NCBI RefSeq assembly: GCF_016920785.2
Contig: NW_024609837.1
Span: 25,111,533 to 25,175,532, forward strand
Reading direction: 5' to 3'
DNA length: 64,000 nucleotides
Source of the DNA: Ixodes scapularis
Taxonomy: Eukaryota; Arthropoda; Arachnida; Ixodida; Ixodidae
Shown here: positions 12,384 through 24,900 of the stretch, in pieces
How the letters are laid out: each line of letters starts with the position of its first letter
Numbering within the stretch: position 1 is the first letter of the stretch
Position numbers and translations under genes: made by a program
Notes under the pieces: model-generated
What the model saw: the letters and a program-made list of their open reading frames with translations, nothing else
The model's database searches: none
What the model was told of the DNA's origin: nothing

Positions 12384-13260
12384 TTCCCAGTTCGGAAATT
12401 AAAGGCCACGGAATCCTCGTCAGCATTTCATAGTCACCGAACAATTTAGGAGAGGAAGGTCGTGGATTATCGTTTCGTTTACTGCGGCATTTTTATTGGC
12501 TCTGAATGATATCAACATTCTTTCGAAATTGCCTCAATTGAACGTTGAGGAGCGTTATCTGAAGCTGGATCTTGGCCATACTACTACTTTTTTTTGTTTT
12601 GTTTGTAATGACGCCAGGTTTTCGATAATAAATTTTACGTTCGCTCGAACAGTCGCTATACTAAGCACGACCTGACATTTTTTTTTTCCCCCAGACATCA
12701 ATTCGCGGAAAGAGCGTTGCCGTATAAGGAGACATTTTTGAACCCATAGGCAACCTGCAATGCTGTTTGATTTGGCGTTACCTAGTGATGGAAGCAAGGA
12801 ATATTGGGTATGCCTGGGAGTGGCGGATGCATTGTTCAAACGTGAGCTAGTACTCCGGTGGCGCCGCTATAGCCTAGTGTCTGAAGCAAGAAATACTGGG
12901 TAGGGCCAGGAAGCCGTGGTCGCAAAACATGCTAGTACGGCGGAAGTTACGGCACCGGCGGGCCAATCGGAACGTGACTACGTATCACTGGAGTGCGCTT
13001 TTACTGCGAAGTAGTATCAGGCTTTTCGCTGCGTCATGCTCCAATATGTGTGCGTTGCGCTCGTATACGTAGCGGATATCGGAGCCGCCGTCACGCAATG
13101 TGGGGCTTACCGTTCACCCTTTGCCAATTTTCAACGAGATATTGTATAAACGTGGGCTCTCACTCTACTGACTGATGCCGGCTGGCTACACCTCCATATT
13201 TAGCGTCCAGTTTCATTTTGTTCGTTCCCAGCATAAATTCTAAAGGCCACGGAATCAGGA
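12384..13260. repeat. Short flanking direct repeat pair
   Basis: GTTCCCAG followed a few bases later by AAAGGCCACGGAATC occurs near 12386-12416 and again near 13225-13257, in the same orientation and about 840 bp apart. The copies match well only over about 30 bp. They could be ends of an unrecognised element or a chance remnant of a segmental duplication. Confidence 0.35.
12774..12955. repeat. Diverged tandem duplication, period about 94 bp
   Basis: CCTAGTG..GAAGCAA(G)AATA.TGGGTA near 12779 recurs near 12873, followed in both by GCC(A/T)GG and later GCTAGTAC. Identity is roughly three quarters by eye. There is no sign of coding. Confidence 0.55.
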
Positions 13261-16218
13261 TTTTTTGGAATCACCCCATATCTACGATCTCTATTTTTAG
13301 GATCAGAGTCAACGCCAAGAATATAGTCTGCAGAATCAAAAGTCAACTAAAAAAAAAAAAAAAATTTTTTAAACATGTGTATTTTGCGGGCTCTAGTACA
13401 GAAAGTAGGGTATTCGCGAAACCCAAACGAAAGCTCCGAGGAACTCTATTGGCCAGTGGAGGTCTTGCAATCGACGTGTCCATGCAGACTAGGACTTGGG
13501 TATACGGTCACGTTAGCGGGGATAAAAAAAGAATCCAATCGTATGTGCAAACAGTTGTGACATCCGCGGGCACACTCCCGGAGACTCGGCAACAGGTGGC
13601 CAAGACGTCTCATTGGGAGCGCGTAGAGACGTCCAAAAGGACGATAGCCAAAAGAAAAAAGAGCCAAGAGACCAGCGAGACGTGACACGAGGCACATAAG
13701 GACGGGAGGAAAGATAGAAAGGAAAAAAAAGAAAGAAGTGTAAAAAAAAAAAAGGCGTAAAACGAGTGTGAGTAAATGGCGGTCAAGACGGAATCGATAT
13801 ATGGACGAGCAGCTCTGTCCCGATTTCCTTTTTTTTATATAATCTTGTTCTTTCCGAGCGTGTCGACGCCTCTCGCTCCGTCGTCCTTCTTTGTTTGTAC
13901 GCTGTTGGCGGAGGACGGAACGATCGGCCGGACTACTTGGTTTGTTGGCCAAATTGTGTTTAGGTGTTACCGTGTCTCGGGCCGATTGTCCGGGTACGCG
14001 CGCGGAGCCGGTCGAGAGGAAGAAGAACCGCCTCGGTCGCTGGGGATGGCCGCCGGTCATCCTTTGTCGGAGTCGCCAGGTCTGAGTGACGCGGCATCGA
14101 ACGCTTCCTCGTCGGTAAGCTATAGCCCCGGGGGTTCCGGTGCTTGAGGAAGAACGTCAGGAATGTCGGCGGCCGACCGGGGGCAGACGAGTGTTGCCAG
14201 ATCCTCTTTTCGGCCAACCGCGCTCGTGGAAGGAGAAGGAGAAAAGGGAAGTAGGCTCGAGTGGGTTAGGGACTTTGGGGAGCGTATACAAGTGGTCGTG
14301 AGGTGGAAAGGAGGAGGTGGGTAGGGGAAAATGGGGAGTGGATTAAGGGACCTCAGAGTGGACGGTTGTGCCGGTTAGGAAAGACGAGTGGTATGGGTCC
14401 CTTCCATCAGCTGCTGACAGTGCGGAGGGTAGTTCTAACAAGAATAAAGTCGGACCGGTGTTCCTGTTATTTTTCTTAGTTAAACAACATTTAGGGTGTA
14501 CACAACAAAAATACAACTTTTTTTAATTGTGCTAAGGCTATGTCAAAGGTCGTTTAAAGGGTGCATCTTTGTAGCACAAGAACCGAGTTTTTTTAGAGTC
14601 CGTGTATGGTAATATGTGGCGGTATAAGGCCAAAATGTTGCGCTTATTTGTAATTATGTTGAAATAGGTTTGACCCTTTCAGCAAGAAAGTTCCTCAGTT
14701 TCGCGATGTAGGTCGGGGCGGTGAACGCAATGGTCGCGCTAATAGTTAAATTGCGAGGGTTTAGGTGTTTTGTTGAGTAAGGTACCTTACTACTTTACGG
14801 AAGAAGTAGTTTTATCATTTACTTTAATCATTTCATAAGTTTTTTTTTTTTTAGCTCTATAGTCTTCAGGAGATTAAGTAAACACTACTAAAAAAGAAAA
14901 CAATCTGTGGGAGAAATGGCAGGAAAAAGAAATCGCAGTTGAAGCGAGATTTTAAGGAAGAGACACGCGCGTAAATTATGACTCAAGGTCAGCATGCCAA
15001 GATCATAAGAGGCATTCCAAATTTATTATCTACAAATCTTTCGAAAGGAGAAACACAAAGCCACGCAAAAAATTGAGGCAAGCTCTGCACACCGACCCCT
15101 GAACCAAACTGCAACAAGAAATTAGCCATTGTACGCTGCGTAACAGGCTGTAAATATAAGCAGTTCTGCTCCGCCATTGCATCAAAAAAGGGACAGGTAA
15201 TTGTAAAGTAATGTAACAATTTTCTATGCTTATTTCAATTTCAATGTGACTACATTAAGTTTTTCGGTCGTTTGCAGTGTCATTTAATGACTATTATAAT
15301 TTTTATTGACGTTATTAGGAAGCTATTTTATTTATTTTTAGATAATTTTATCTCCTCTGCTTCTGGGTCGAAATCGGAAACACTTTCGTGTAAACAAAAA
15401 TGAGTCTCATATCCTATTTAATTAACAGTGAGAAGTGTGAAGAAAGTGGAACTTTACTCTGACTAGGTATAATTGTTCTCGGCCTATGCGAAAATTCGGC
15501 TACCCGTGCTTGACTTGCGACTTGTTGAAAGGCGCAGCGTTCTCGCGTCAGTCTGGGAGAATGAGCAGCCATGCTGAAAATGCGTTCAGTCGAGCTCGAG
15601 TCAAACAAAAAATAAACGCGATGTTTTTTTAAAAGTTCGCCGGGAACGTATTTGCCTAAGTCACCGGAGTATGTTGACATTGATAGGAGACATCAGCCTT
15701 TTCGAGCGACGAAGTAGCGCACGATTTTTTTTTTTATATTTTTTTATTAAGATTGACGTGTTTAAACAACCCTGCGGAGTAAACACCGTTTTTGAAGAGC
15801 CCGCACTGGGTTTCTTGTGAGACGTTGGAATTGCTCTTGCATATGACATTTGACGTGGGAAGGGTGCTGTGTACGGAGTTCAGGACACGATAATAGTATT
15901 TTCTTAATATGTTTTGTTTTTGTTCGTTTCACGTGTAAGCCTACTCATGTTTCGAAATCTGAGTATGATTCGTTAAGAAAATTTAAACGCGAAAACGAAA
16001 CCGCTGGGAAAAAAGTATTACCATCCGACGATGGCACAAAGCTGTGTCTATTAATGTCATACAGAACCAACCATTTTGGACGTGAACCGTTGTCCGTCCC
16101 ACTGCGGACAAGTCCATGTAAGCATGGTGCCCGGTATAATAAAGACATAAAAAGCAAAACTTTCAGACCTATTTTATATACCTGAAGCAACATATTAGGC
16201 GGTTTCTCAGTACAAGGA
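13261..16218. other. Intergenic, no gene recognised
   Basis: GC content rises around 13.5-14.4 kb and open frames reach about 200 codons on the minus strand. The translation is rich in poly(F), R and S and matches no family I know. I treat these as chance frames in GC-richer DNA. Confidence 0.4.
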
Positions 16219-16624
16219 TAGAAAACCAGTGTTGGGTAGAACTTTAAGTACATGGTACCTATAGTACTACCTTAAGGAGGTTTCGTATACTTGTACTTTA
16301 CTTTAGGTACATTCTCTGAGTATGTACTTGTACTTTAAGTATTTTTATGGTACTCTCCAAAGAAAGTACAACTCCCGTCCTCAAATTACATTCTTGAAAA
16401 TTAGTCCTATTACATATGTATCACAAAATGATGTTTTGTGAACTCTGAATCTACTTGACTTACTCAATATTCGCTGTCATTTCCAAAAATAACTGATGCA
16501 CTTTCAATTACTCCAGTATATAAAAAAAAAAACTTAAAAGACGCTTAAGCTTGCCTTGAAGAGTAGAACGTGATAGCGACACATATGAACATACGAACTC
16601 CTACTCGTTCCGAAGTCGTGCAAG

Positions 16625-16685
16625 CGTGCCTTGCGTAGACAATAAAAAAAAAAAAAGAAAAAAAAAAAAAAAACGTGCCTTGCGT
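16625..16685. repeat. Poly(A) tract between 12-bp direct repeats
   Basis: CGTGCCTTGCGT occurs at 16625-16636 and again at 16674-16685. Between them is AGACAATA followed by about 30 A with one G. This resembles a retroposition scar: a target-site duplication flanking little more than a poly(A) tail. Replication slippage is an alternative. Confidence 0.55.
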
Positions 16686-16745
16686 GGCCTAGTTCGTGTC
16701 TGGCTCGAAACCCATGGGTCGTGGGTTCGAATCCTGCCTAAAAGT
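16678..16745 (+). other. tRNA-like segment (possible SINE head)
   Basis: TGGCCTAGTTCG at 16685-16696 resembles a pol III A box, and GGTTCGAATCC at 16724-16734 is a perfect B box, with normal tRNA spacing. The acceptor stem does not pair clearly and the anticodon arm is ambiguous, so a working tRNA is unlikely. A tRNA-derived retroposon or pseudogene carried inside the hAT element fits better. Confidence 0.4.
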
Positions 16746-19700
16746 CTTTGAATATTTCTTTAATGCAAATGGAATCACTTTTTAGAGTAAATAATTTGAG
16801 AGCTGTGGCGACCTTTTATTTCCCATTACATGCCATGTTTTTTCGTCACTTTCATTCCACGCGTGACGTCACGCTTCACGTGAGCGAAGTGGGACGTTTG
16901 AAATTCCCGCGCGACGTCAAGGGGCTGTGACCTCATGACCCTATCGACCAATCAGGATCTTCGCGGCACGCCGCCGACGCCGCTTTTTGTGCCACGCGAC
17001 TGATTTTCTGCGACACTCCACCAGCTCCTTAACGCAATGGCAAAAAAAAAAAAAAAAAAAACACAAAGAAAACTCGATTTTATGGGTTTTATGAAAAAGT
17101 AGTTGTACTCTTTCATGATTCAGTTAAAAAGTACTTGTACGTACCTTGCTATGAAGGTGCATTCTATTTGTAGTACTTCACTTCAACTACCATTGCATCC
17201 AATGTACTTACTTCTTTACTTGAAGCATGTAAGCTCTCATTTAATGTGTGCTTCACTTCAATTACTTTTTAGATGTAATTTACTCAACACTCTAGCAAAC
17301 AATGCTGTTTATCACATTCGAAGTCTGCCTGCTGCAGACGTTTAGATTACATTAAACCTGCAGTACGAATTCCCATTACCGTCTCTATGAATTGTAATTT
17401 TGTTACATTAAAGAGTACGTAAGTACGCACCGATGTGACCTAATTTTAAATATCCCATTTTGGCAGCATTCACAAATGTATCATATTTGTGTTTACCGAA
17501 TTCATCACGCATGCAGATGATCTACTGAGGCGCTTATGTATTCCGTTTATTTTTATGGCGGCTCAAATAAAATCCTACACATATGGATTTTTTTTAAATT
17601 CTATCTTCCCAGATATCTGGAAGGGTACATATCTGCCTATAAACACAAGTATGAAGCAATTTAAGCCACATCAATATTCTCTGGAGGGTAGTCAATTTCC
17701 AAGAAGGTGTTTTATCGACACAAATCGCGAAACCATAATTTTTTTTGATGGATCAACATTAAACTGTTAGAGTAAAAATAATATCAAGACATATCTAAGG
17801 CTCTCTTCCTGAGAGAGTTGTGAAGAAGAGTAATATTGTCTTCTTTACAATTTTATTCTTCATACATTTGACTCACGTCCCCATTATGCGCCCTTCAACT
17901 TTCCTTTTTTTTATTATTTTTGGTCTAAATGAAGTAGTTTGAACATGACACAAAACCTGAGACTGCAGGTAGAAACGACACAAAACACTAAAAGGTCTCG
18001 AGCTACATTTCGGAAAAACTGCGTTCTTTTTTCACAAATCTGTATGTTCAAAACAGAATTCAAGACTGATATTGTCAGAAGTATTTAGACACCATCCAAA
18101 GGTTCTAATAATCCGCTCATAATCGGGTTAGAATTAAAAAAATCGAGAACCGTAATATCTTATTCGTTGTATTAAGTGATGGTAAGTGTCCATAAGCAGC
18201 ATCGCCACCGTTTCGAAAAATTACCTTAGGCTTAAGCTCACGCCGCACGTTATTGGGTCACGCTACGTTCATAAAAAAAAGAAGAAAAAAAGGGTACAGG
18301 GCACCATAGTTCGTTCAGCCCTAAGCTGAAAGTGCGGCGGAAATGACGTGTTCGCTGAACCAGTCATAGGTCTGTCTTCTGCCACGTGATCAAACCCTCG
18401 CGCCCTTGCCCACATCCAAAGAGTGGGGTCAAGTGATAACAGGGATGCGTTCTATTGGTTAGGTGAGAACGTAGCTCCCAGCGTAGTGTCAGCTCGGGGG
18501 TGGACGTAGTACATCTGGAAATATAATTCACTTCCGCGCGCCATCCGTTTTGCAACACGAACAGAAATCACAGAGCAAACAAGACCGAGACTTGAGTGCA
18601 CACGGATTGCGTGCACTCGACTTCACTTATTGCCACAACATAAGACCACATCCCATCCTGGTGGGATAACGAGGTTGTCGGTACATTTATGTGTCTTTCT
18701 TATGGACACCTCCGCCCTGCTCAAAAATGTCTCGTTAGGTTGTCCCCAAACTTTGAGTCTCTATTGTGGGATGTTCACATTAACGGGTTTCATGTTAACG
18801 CGACCTGACGTCAGGACTGTCATCTGGCCTGCGCACGTGGTGAGAGGTTTCGCTTTGAGTCACAGTCATTTCATATGCTGCGTTCTAGGAGGAGTGGCAG
18901 GCATCGGCACACACTAGAATTAGGAGCTGTAACATAATTTAGTAGCAAACCTGATCGATCTTTGTGACGTAGTTCTTTGTGAATTCAGGCTATGGGCCGC
19001 CTGCAAAGCGAGTATTTTTACTGTTTTATTTTTTTGACAGTTTATCCGGATAAGAGGCGCTGCAAAGCATGACGAGGCCTCTGAAAACTTCTTTCGCTCT
19101 AAGCACGGAAGGCGTTACAGGCCTGTGTATTATAAGATGAGCCTAGCAGGACAAAACAGTCTCACATAAAACCGTCATACAGTCTCTAAATATGGCGGAC
19201 GAGACATCGCCCGCCAACTTTAGTGGACTCCCGATCTCAAAAAAATGCCCCCAAGCAAACACCCAGAGCACCTAAAAATAAGCTGCTCGTTTCATGTCGC
19301 CTTCACGTAATTCGTAAGATTAAGATACGTTTCATATTTTCAGCGAGGACGACGAAAGAAAACGAACTCTATTCTGGACACGCCATTGAACCATCGTAGA
19401 AGAGCCGTAAAACCTGAGTATTCGACAAGCCTTACGATGCCGTTTGATTATCAATCTGTAAATTGCAAATCTAGCCTATTATTATAAATATTTATCTTAC
19501 GCTCAGTCATTAAGCGTACAATATGAAGGAACAGTTGATCAGATTCCTTCTTGGGTTAAATCCCAGCTCGCTCCACTGTGCGACCTCATGTGTCTGCTTG
19601 CCGAACTTGCGCCTCTTTTCCAACGTATCTCGTACCACTTTCCGTATTTCGGCTAAGGTGTCACGGTTGTCATTTAAAGCGGAGATTAGGTCCGCTATAA

Positions 19701-20294
19701 GCGGCATCATTCGACCCACGCAACGCGAGCGTTATTAAGCACCGCTCGCGGCGCATTCAGGTCTCCGTTATGACCGCCTAAATCCGGGCGCCGCCACGTG
19801 GCAATCGTCGAATAATTAAGATCGCTCGAAATCATTAACGTCTGCTATACGGTGTCGTGGGGGGAAGCTTTAATCACCGCTAGAAGAGGCTGCGTCAAGC
19901 CCACGCACACGCGGAAATGCGTTTACGGCGAGTCATCAGGACCCGGCATGAGGCGCTTTTCCAACCCTGCTTCATTGGACGCGCGGAATGCGACGTGCGG
20001 TAGTTTTAGAGCTCGCCGCACGGAGTGCGGGGTGGCGCTGCATACCGCTGCTGCCGTTAAACGAATCGTAAATGCGCTTGCCTCGACGGCTGTCATAAAG
20101 GCGTTCTTGGTTGGGCAGTTGGTTGCGTATCCGGATTCTTCAGAGGGACGTGTTGTAACTGCGCTAACACTTTCTAGGAAATTGGGGACGGATATTCCGA
20201 GTAATGGCGTCACTGCTGCGGGATATGAAAAGAGAGATGACCTCCTAGTCCACTACCTCTCGACTGTATTGTAAGACGTGTTCCAGGTTTATAT

Positions 20295-20326
20295 TTACGT
20301 TGCGCAGTTATAACTGCGCGACGTAA
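20295..20326. repeat. 32-bp dyad
   Basis: TTACGTTGCGCAGTTA is followed immediately by TAACTGCGCGACGTAA: 15 of 16 positions pair with no loop. It may be a protein-binding dyad or a small hairpin. Nothing nearby indicates function. Confidence 0.7.
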
Positions 20327-20883
20327 GTATGACTAAAATTTGTGTTATATCCTATGTCAATGATACCCAACTGTTAATAATAATGATGTTAAATATTCTT
20401 CTTTTCAAGTGCCCCAAAACACCCAAAATGGTCTTTAGATTGCTGTACTTCCACAAAAAAACAGCATAAGAAACAAATATAAATACAGGATCACACTGAA
20501 GACACTCTAATGCAAATATGGTACAAAGCTCAAAGATATAATTAGTAAAGGTCGGATTAGTGACTACGTGGCAGAACTCAGAGGCTAATGCACAGATCTC
20601 CATACCCGGAGTGGCGACACTGTTGTAAAGCGTCTGGTTCTACGAAAGAAATGAAATGCTGCACGGTAAAGAGCAAAGTTTTAAGTTTTAAGATTGACGT
20701 TTTCTTCTCAAAAGCTGGCTAGAGGCACGTTTCCGTCTTATTTCTTCCTCCAGGACATGCAAAAAGCTGAAAATATATTCACGTGAAACGAGCTTTGTCT
20801 CCCCAGAGGGGGGGAGGGAGGGAACGGGAGGGGGCGAAGAGGGGGGGAGGGCGGGTCTAGAGGTTTGTGAAGCCGCCGATTAA

Positions 20884-21003
20884 CTCGATGCTGATTGGCT
20901 GAGCCAGGTAGCGACGTCACTACCCTATAGCTCGACGCTGATTGGCTCGTTTAGGTATGACGTCACAAGCGAAGCAACGCTCACTCCACGTTTATTGGCT
21001 GGT
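20884..21003. promoter_or_regulatory. Repeated CCAAT-box plus CRE module
   Basis: CTCGATGCTGATTGGCT...GACGTCAC is repeated about 47 bp later as CTCGACGCTGATTGGCT...TGACGTCAC, with a third ATTGGCT at about 20994-21000. ATTGGCT is the reverse complement of a CCAAT box and TGACGTCA is a CRE. A promoter is possible, but no convincing gene starts beside it, and the same motif pair appears in the arms of the MITE at 50.8 kb, so a repeat origin is as likely. Confidence 0.4.
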
Positions 21004-21716
21004 GATTACGCAATCACTCACGCGCCACCGCTCGCCCGCCAGACGGTGGTTGGATGTCGTCGGAAAAACATCTGCGACAATGGAGGGTCCTGGAAGGCGC
21101 CAGGGATTTAAACCTTGGGTTAGAGCCGGTATCTCCATTCCGGGAATTGCTATCGAGTGCATACATGCAGCGCGTTTTCTTCATAGTCCCCGATTTGCCT
21201 GAAAATCTGCTAAACACACCAACAGACATCACTGAAATAGTAACACAAATCTTGGGCCAAAATATTTTTTTTTTCTCGCGAAGTGACTGAATTTACAATT
21301 TTGTTTCTCACCGTGTTTTTTCGCAATGAAAGTCTCTACTGGGAGCAATGACAAAGTGATGTCCACGGAACGAACTTACTCTTTGGACTGCAGACTTCAT
21401 TCCCGACTGATTACAAGCAGTTTCAGAGTGCCAAATGAATGCTTTGGAAGCTCGTATGCAATGGGCTTTGCACTAATAGCGGGAGCTTTCGCCGTCACGT
21501 CGAGTACAATTTGAGCTGGCGAAAGCAGAACCCGCAAACCCACAAAGTGTGCGATCTTCGAAATGTCGCCAATTAGATTATGCATCCCTTCGTGCTACGC
21601 TGTTACGAAGCGGAAAACAACAATTAAATTTTTTTTTTCAACGCCACTCAGTTTTTTTCTTTAAAACTGCACAGTGCAGAAACATGCCGAACAAAACTAT
21701 GCAGTGACAGCGTCAC

Positions 21717-21909
21717 TTACCGCTCATTCACACTCGAAGCGGATTCGCGGTCGCAAAGTGGTTGCGAACGCGGCTGTATAAAGATCCAGCACAAATGCAC
21801 GCGCACTTGATGTCATGGAGTGCGCGTGCAATTGTACTGGATCTTTATACAGCCGCGTTCGCAACCGCTTTGCGAACGCGGATCCGCTTCCAGTGCGAAT
21901 GAGCGGTTA
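21717..21909. mobile_element. 187-bp MITE with TTA target-site duplication
   Basis: The element spans 21720-21906, starting CCGCTCATTCACACTCGAAG and ending with the complementary GTGCGAATGAGCGG. The arms continue as an almost full-length foldback that includes CTGTATAAAGATCCAG on one side and its complement on the other. TTA (21717-21719 and 21907-21909) flanks it. A 3-bp TTA/TAA duplication is characteristic of PIF/Harbinger elements, so a Harbinger-type MITE is the best fit. Confidence 0.88.
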
Positions 21910-24900
21910 GGCCGACACTCCCTGCCACCATCTCCGCCGCCGTCCCCTCTCCTCCGGTTCTTCGGTCGTCCACCAGAGGGCGAACGGTGGGCTGGACTTG
22001 CGAATAGAAACCAAAACACCTGAAAACTAAAAACGGGAAGTCCGAGCCGAGATCCGCATTCGACAATGCGGCAACAAGGCGCAGAATCGATTAGGTACAC
22101 ACTCGTGGCAGATTAGAACGTTAACGCGTCGAAAAAAAAGAGTACCTTTTCTAGACTGACTGTTTACATCTAGGCATAGAGCCGTAGCAGTACTTGGACG
22201 CCGCTTCGGAGTTCCAACTCAAAGGGTGCAAAGGAATGAGCACTCGCGGCGAGGGAGCGAGGGCTCAGTCCCCCGTGTCCTCTTTTTCATCATCGGAGCA
22301 AGCAAAGTACACTCCAGTCTCCGAAGGCCCCCTATTGGCCGGTGATTACGACGGGAGAAGCGAAATCCCCCTTTTTTCTTTTTTTTTCCTCTTTCCGGGC
22401 TTTCCTCCATCTTTCATCCGTCGCTTCGCTGTTTCTCTCGGTAGTATGTTTTTGTCTATTGTCACGTCGGATAAAATCACTCTCGCTTAGAGTAACACCT
22501 TCACTCGGAACAGGCTGCGCTAAGAAGGTGCGCTTCAGTTTCAGTGGCAGCTCCTTTGCCGTTCACTTGCGGGAAGACTCCGCCCGATCAGCCTTAAACC
22601 ACAAAAATAACATTCTTGGCAAAATAAGAAAATGTTTTTCTTTCGTTGTTCTTCATCTTTTGTAAAAAGAAATAGTTTTTTTTTTTAGTTTTTTAGGAAC
22701 GAGAACAAAGTTGGAGGGCTAAGAATACAAAAATAAATTGGCTTAGTGCTCACTTATTTTTGGGGAAAAAAAGGGGAAAGAGAAAAATGACATATATCAT
22801 ATCGACTATATACCGGCTTTGAAGCCGCCAGCTTCCGTGCGTCACAGTATAATATTTCGGTACGACGTGGTTACGAATGAACAATATCAGCTCCTTAAAA
22901 TGCGAGGATTACCTCTCAAGCTACGCTGTGAAGGCTGCCCATCTCTTCGGCTATGACACCAAAGAAAAATTCAAAATTGCCACAATCTCATTTTGACAGA
23001 GACAACAGAACTTTTGATCTTCCTACTTGATCATTCAAAAATCTCAATTTTCTTCACTGACTCGACAATAGTAACATAACCATCTAGTTTAAACTAGAAT
23101 ACGCAAGATTATTACTACTTGTAAATAAAAATACCACCCCTTTATTTTAAAGGATTACTATATTTCTTGCTTCAGAATGTGCCACCCCCTGACAAGCTCT
23201 ACAAAAGCAGACGCCGGCGTGTTTGCTATAATGGGACAAAAACTTACTCTTCTTTGACGAAGAAAACGTTACCAGTCACACTTTTCAAATAAATATAAGA
23301 AATATTTTTTATCCGCTTTAACGGTTGAATTCTAAAACGGGACTGCAATCAGAATGCCGCTCTCCCCGTCCAGAGTTCAATCGAAGCCGTTTCCACCGAA
23401 CGTGCAGGTATACTACAGCCACCTCGGCCTAACTGCCTTCAACTCGACTATACGCTCGCACAACTGACGCGACAAAGTGCTGTCTTTGTCCGTCTTCTCT
23501 GCGCGCTGTTTGTCGTAACACTGCACGCAACGCGGACGCCCAAGTGACAAACGGAACAGTTGTCTGTCGCCCATTACGCGCGGCGGAGAGCGAACCCCAC
23601 ATAAACGGAGCTGACAGTATAAGAGCTGCAGGCGGGGCAAGTTTGCTTCCCCGCTTTGCCATGGTCGCCGTCGCCGGGAGCTGACGGAACGAAAATGGGG
23701 AAAGACGACACGCGATGAACGGCTTTCGTTCGCCTTGTCCCCCGCGGACAAGCGTCGTTGGCCTGTCCCTTTTCAAGAGGACGCTCAAAGCCGTCAGGCG
23801 CACGTCTTCCCTTTCTGCCCTTTTTCCCTTTCACTTCCCTTCCCCTCTAACTCATCTTCTTATCGTTCATTCCTTACTTTATTGCGCTTCCTTTTTTCTT
23901 CCCTTTCTTCCCTCAACCTCCTCGTTTTACTCCCTCTTCTCCCCCTACTGTCGCTCCTATTTGTGTTAACTTCCCAACGTTCTTGGCTTTTCTCCCCCGT
24001 TTCTCTTTCCCCTCTCCCCCTCCCTACTTCGGGTCGGCAACCCTAATGGTGTCGCCCGCCATCTTTCTTTTCCGCTGTTACGATCACGTGACCCGGTGCG
24101 ATCTGGGTCACCCCCGAGTCATCTTAACTGTCTCGGGCAGATTCAAAGGAACCCCCGCTTCGTGGCTCCCTCCGGGGCTAAATGTACTCGCTGACCCCGT
24201 CAAAAACCCGTCTAATAGCTCGTTTAGCAAACTGCGCAGGCGACTAGATAATGGTATACGTACGGGTCGCATAAGCCTGAGGCTAAAAAGAAGAGAAGGT
24301 GAACGACTTATGCGGGTAGATTCATTTTTAAACATTTCTGAGCGATTCCTTGGCACTTTCCCATCACTTGCTCACTTCGTACACACGGGAGCGGGCGACA
24401 CGCATCTGTTATATATCTACTTCAGTTATGCATGCAGCGGATAATGCGCTCAACGAATGTGATACGATATATTTGATTCTGGATGGCAGACACAGTTAGC
24501 AATTGTCTTACAATGTTTAAATACATGTTATATAAATTTCGAAAGAGACAAACATTCGAATTGCAACAATAAAAATTGTTGGTTGGTCACAGGAGGCTCG
24601 TCTGTGTAGACAGTAACATAACAGAATTGTGTGAACTTGTTTTAACGTAATAAACAATCTTCGTGGATGTCGACGAAAACAATTCCTGAAAGTAGTTCCT
24701 AAGCTGTTTCATAAAACAACTTTCATGCCATAGAAGACGATGCAGAATATGCCTTTCATCGACAATCTGCACAACAATTTTTGTAACATTTCTTTTTTTT
24801 TTTTTACGCTGAGTGATGTATAAAAAGCGGTTTCATGAACCACGTTTTTACTTACGGTAAGGCGTGTGCGGTCATGTTCACGAAACGCTTCCGCCATTTT

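Larger units (their letters stand above)
16219..17300. mobile_element. Non-autonomous hAT-type element with 8-bp target-site duplication
   Basis: The left end reads CAGTGTTGGGTAG at 16227 and the right end reads CTACTCAACACTC-like sequence ending at 17292, giving an element of about 1066 bp. TAGAAAAC (16219-16226) precedes it and TAGCAAAC (17293-17300) follows, an 8-bp duplication with one mismatch. CAGTGTTG ends with 8-bp duplications are typical of hAT transposons. Subterminal sequence is rich in AAGTAC/GTACTT repeats, also usual for such elements. No transposase remains. The interior includes a poly(A) insertion and a tRNA-like segment. Confidence 0.82.
17301..21716. other. Intergenic, no confirmed gene
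   Basis: Open frames of about 70 to 140 codons at 19.5-20.3 kb exist on both strands and have mixed composition, but match nothing I recognise and lack clear splice context. A 27-bp hairpin GAGTGCAC...GTGCACTC lies near 18593-18619. Confidence 0.35.

Noticed and set aside
13446..14060. 204-codon minus-strand frame
   Set aside because: Poly(F) and R/S-rich composition with no domain; overlapping frames on both strands are equally long.
19852..20274. 140-codon plus-strand frame with an antisense 96-codon frame
   Set aside because: Composition is plausible but both strands are open, no motif is known, and there is no splice or promoter context to decide. Left as unresolved intergenic.
23810..24030. 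Membrane protein suggested by Leu/Ser/Phe-rich frames
   Set aside because: The frames are generated by a pyrimidine-rich tract and are open in more than one frame.
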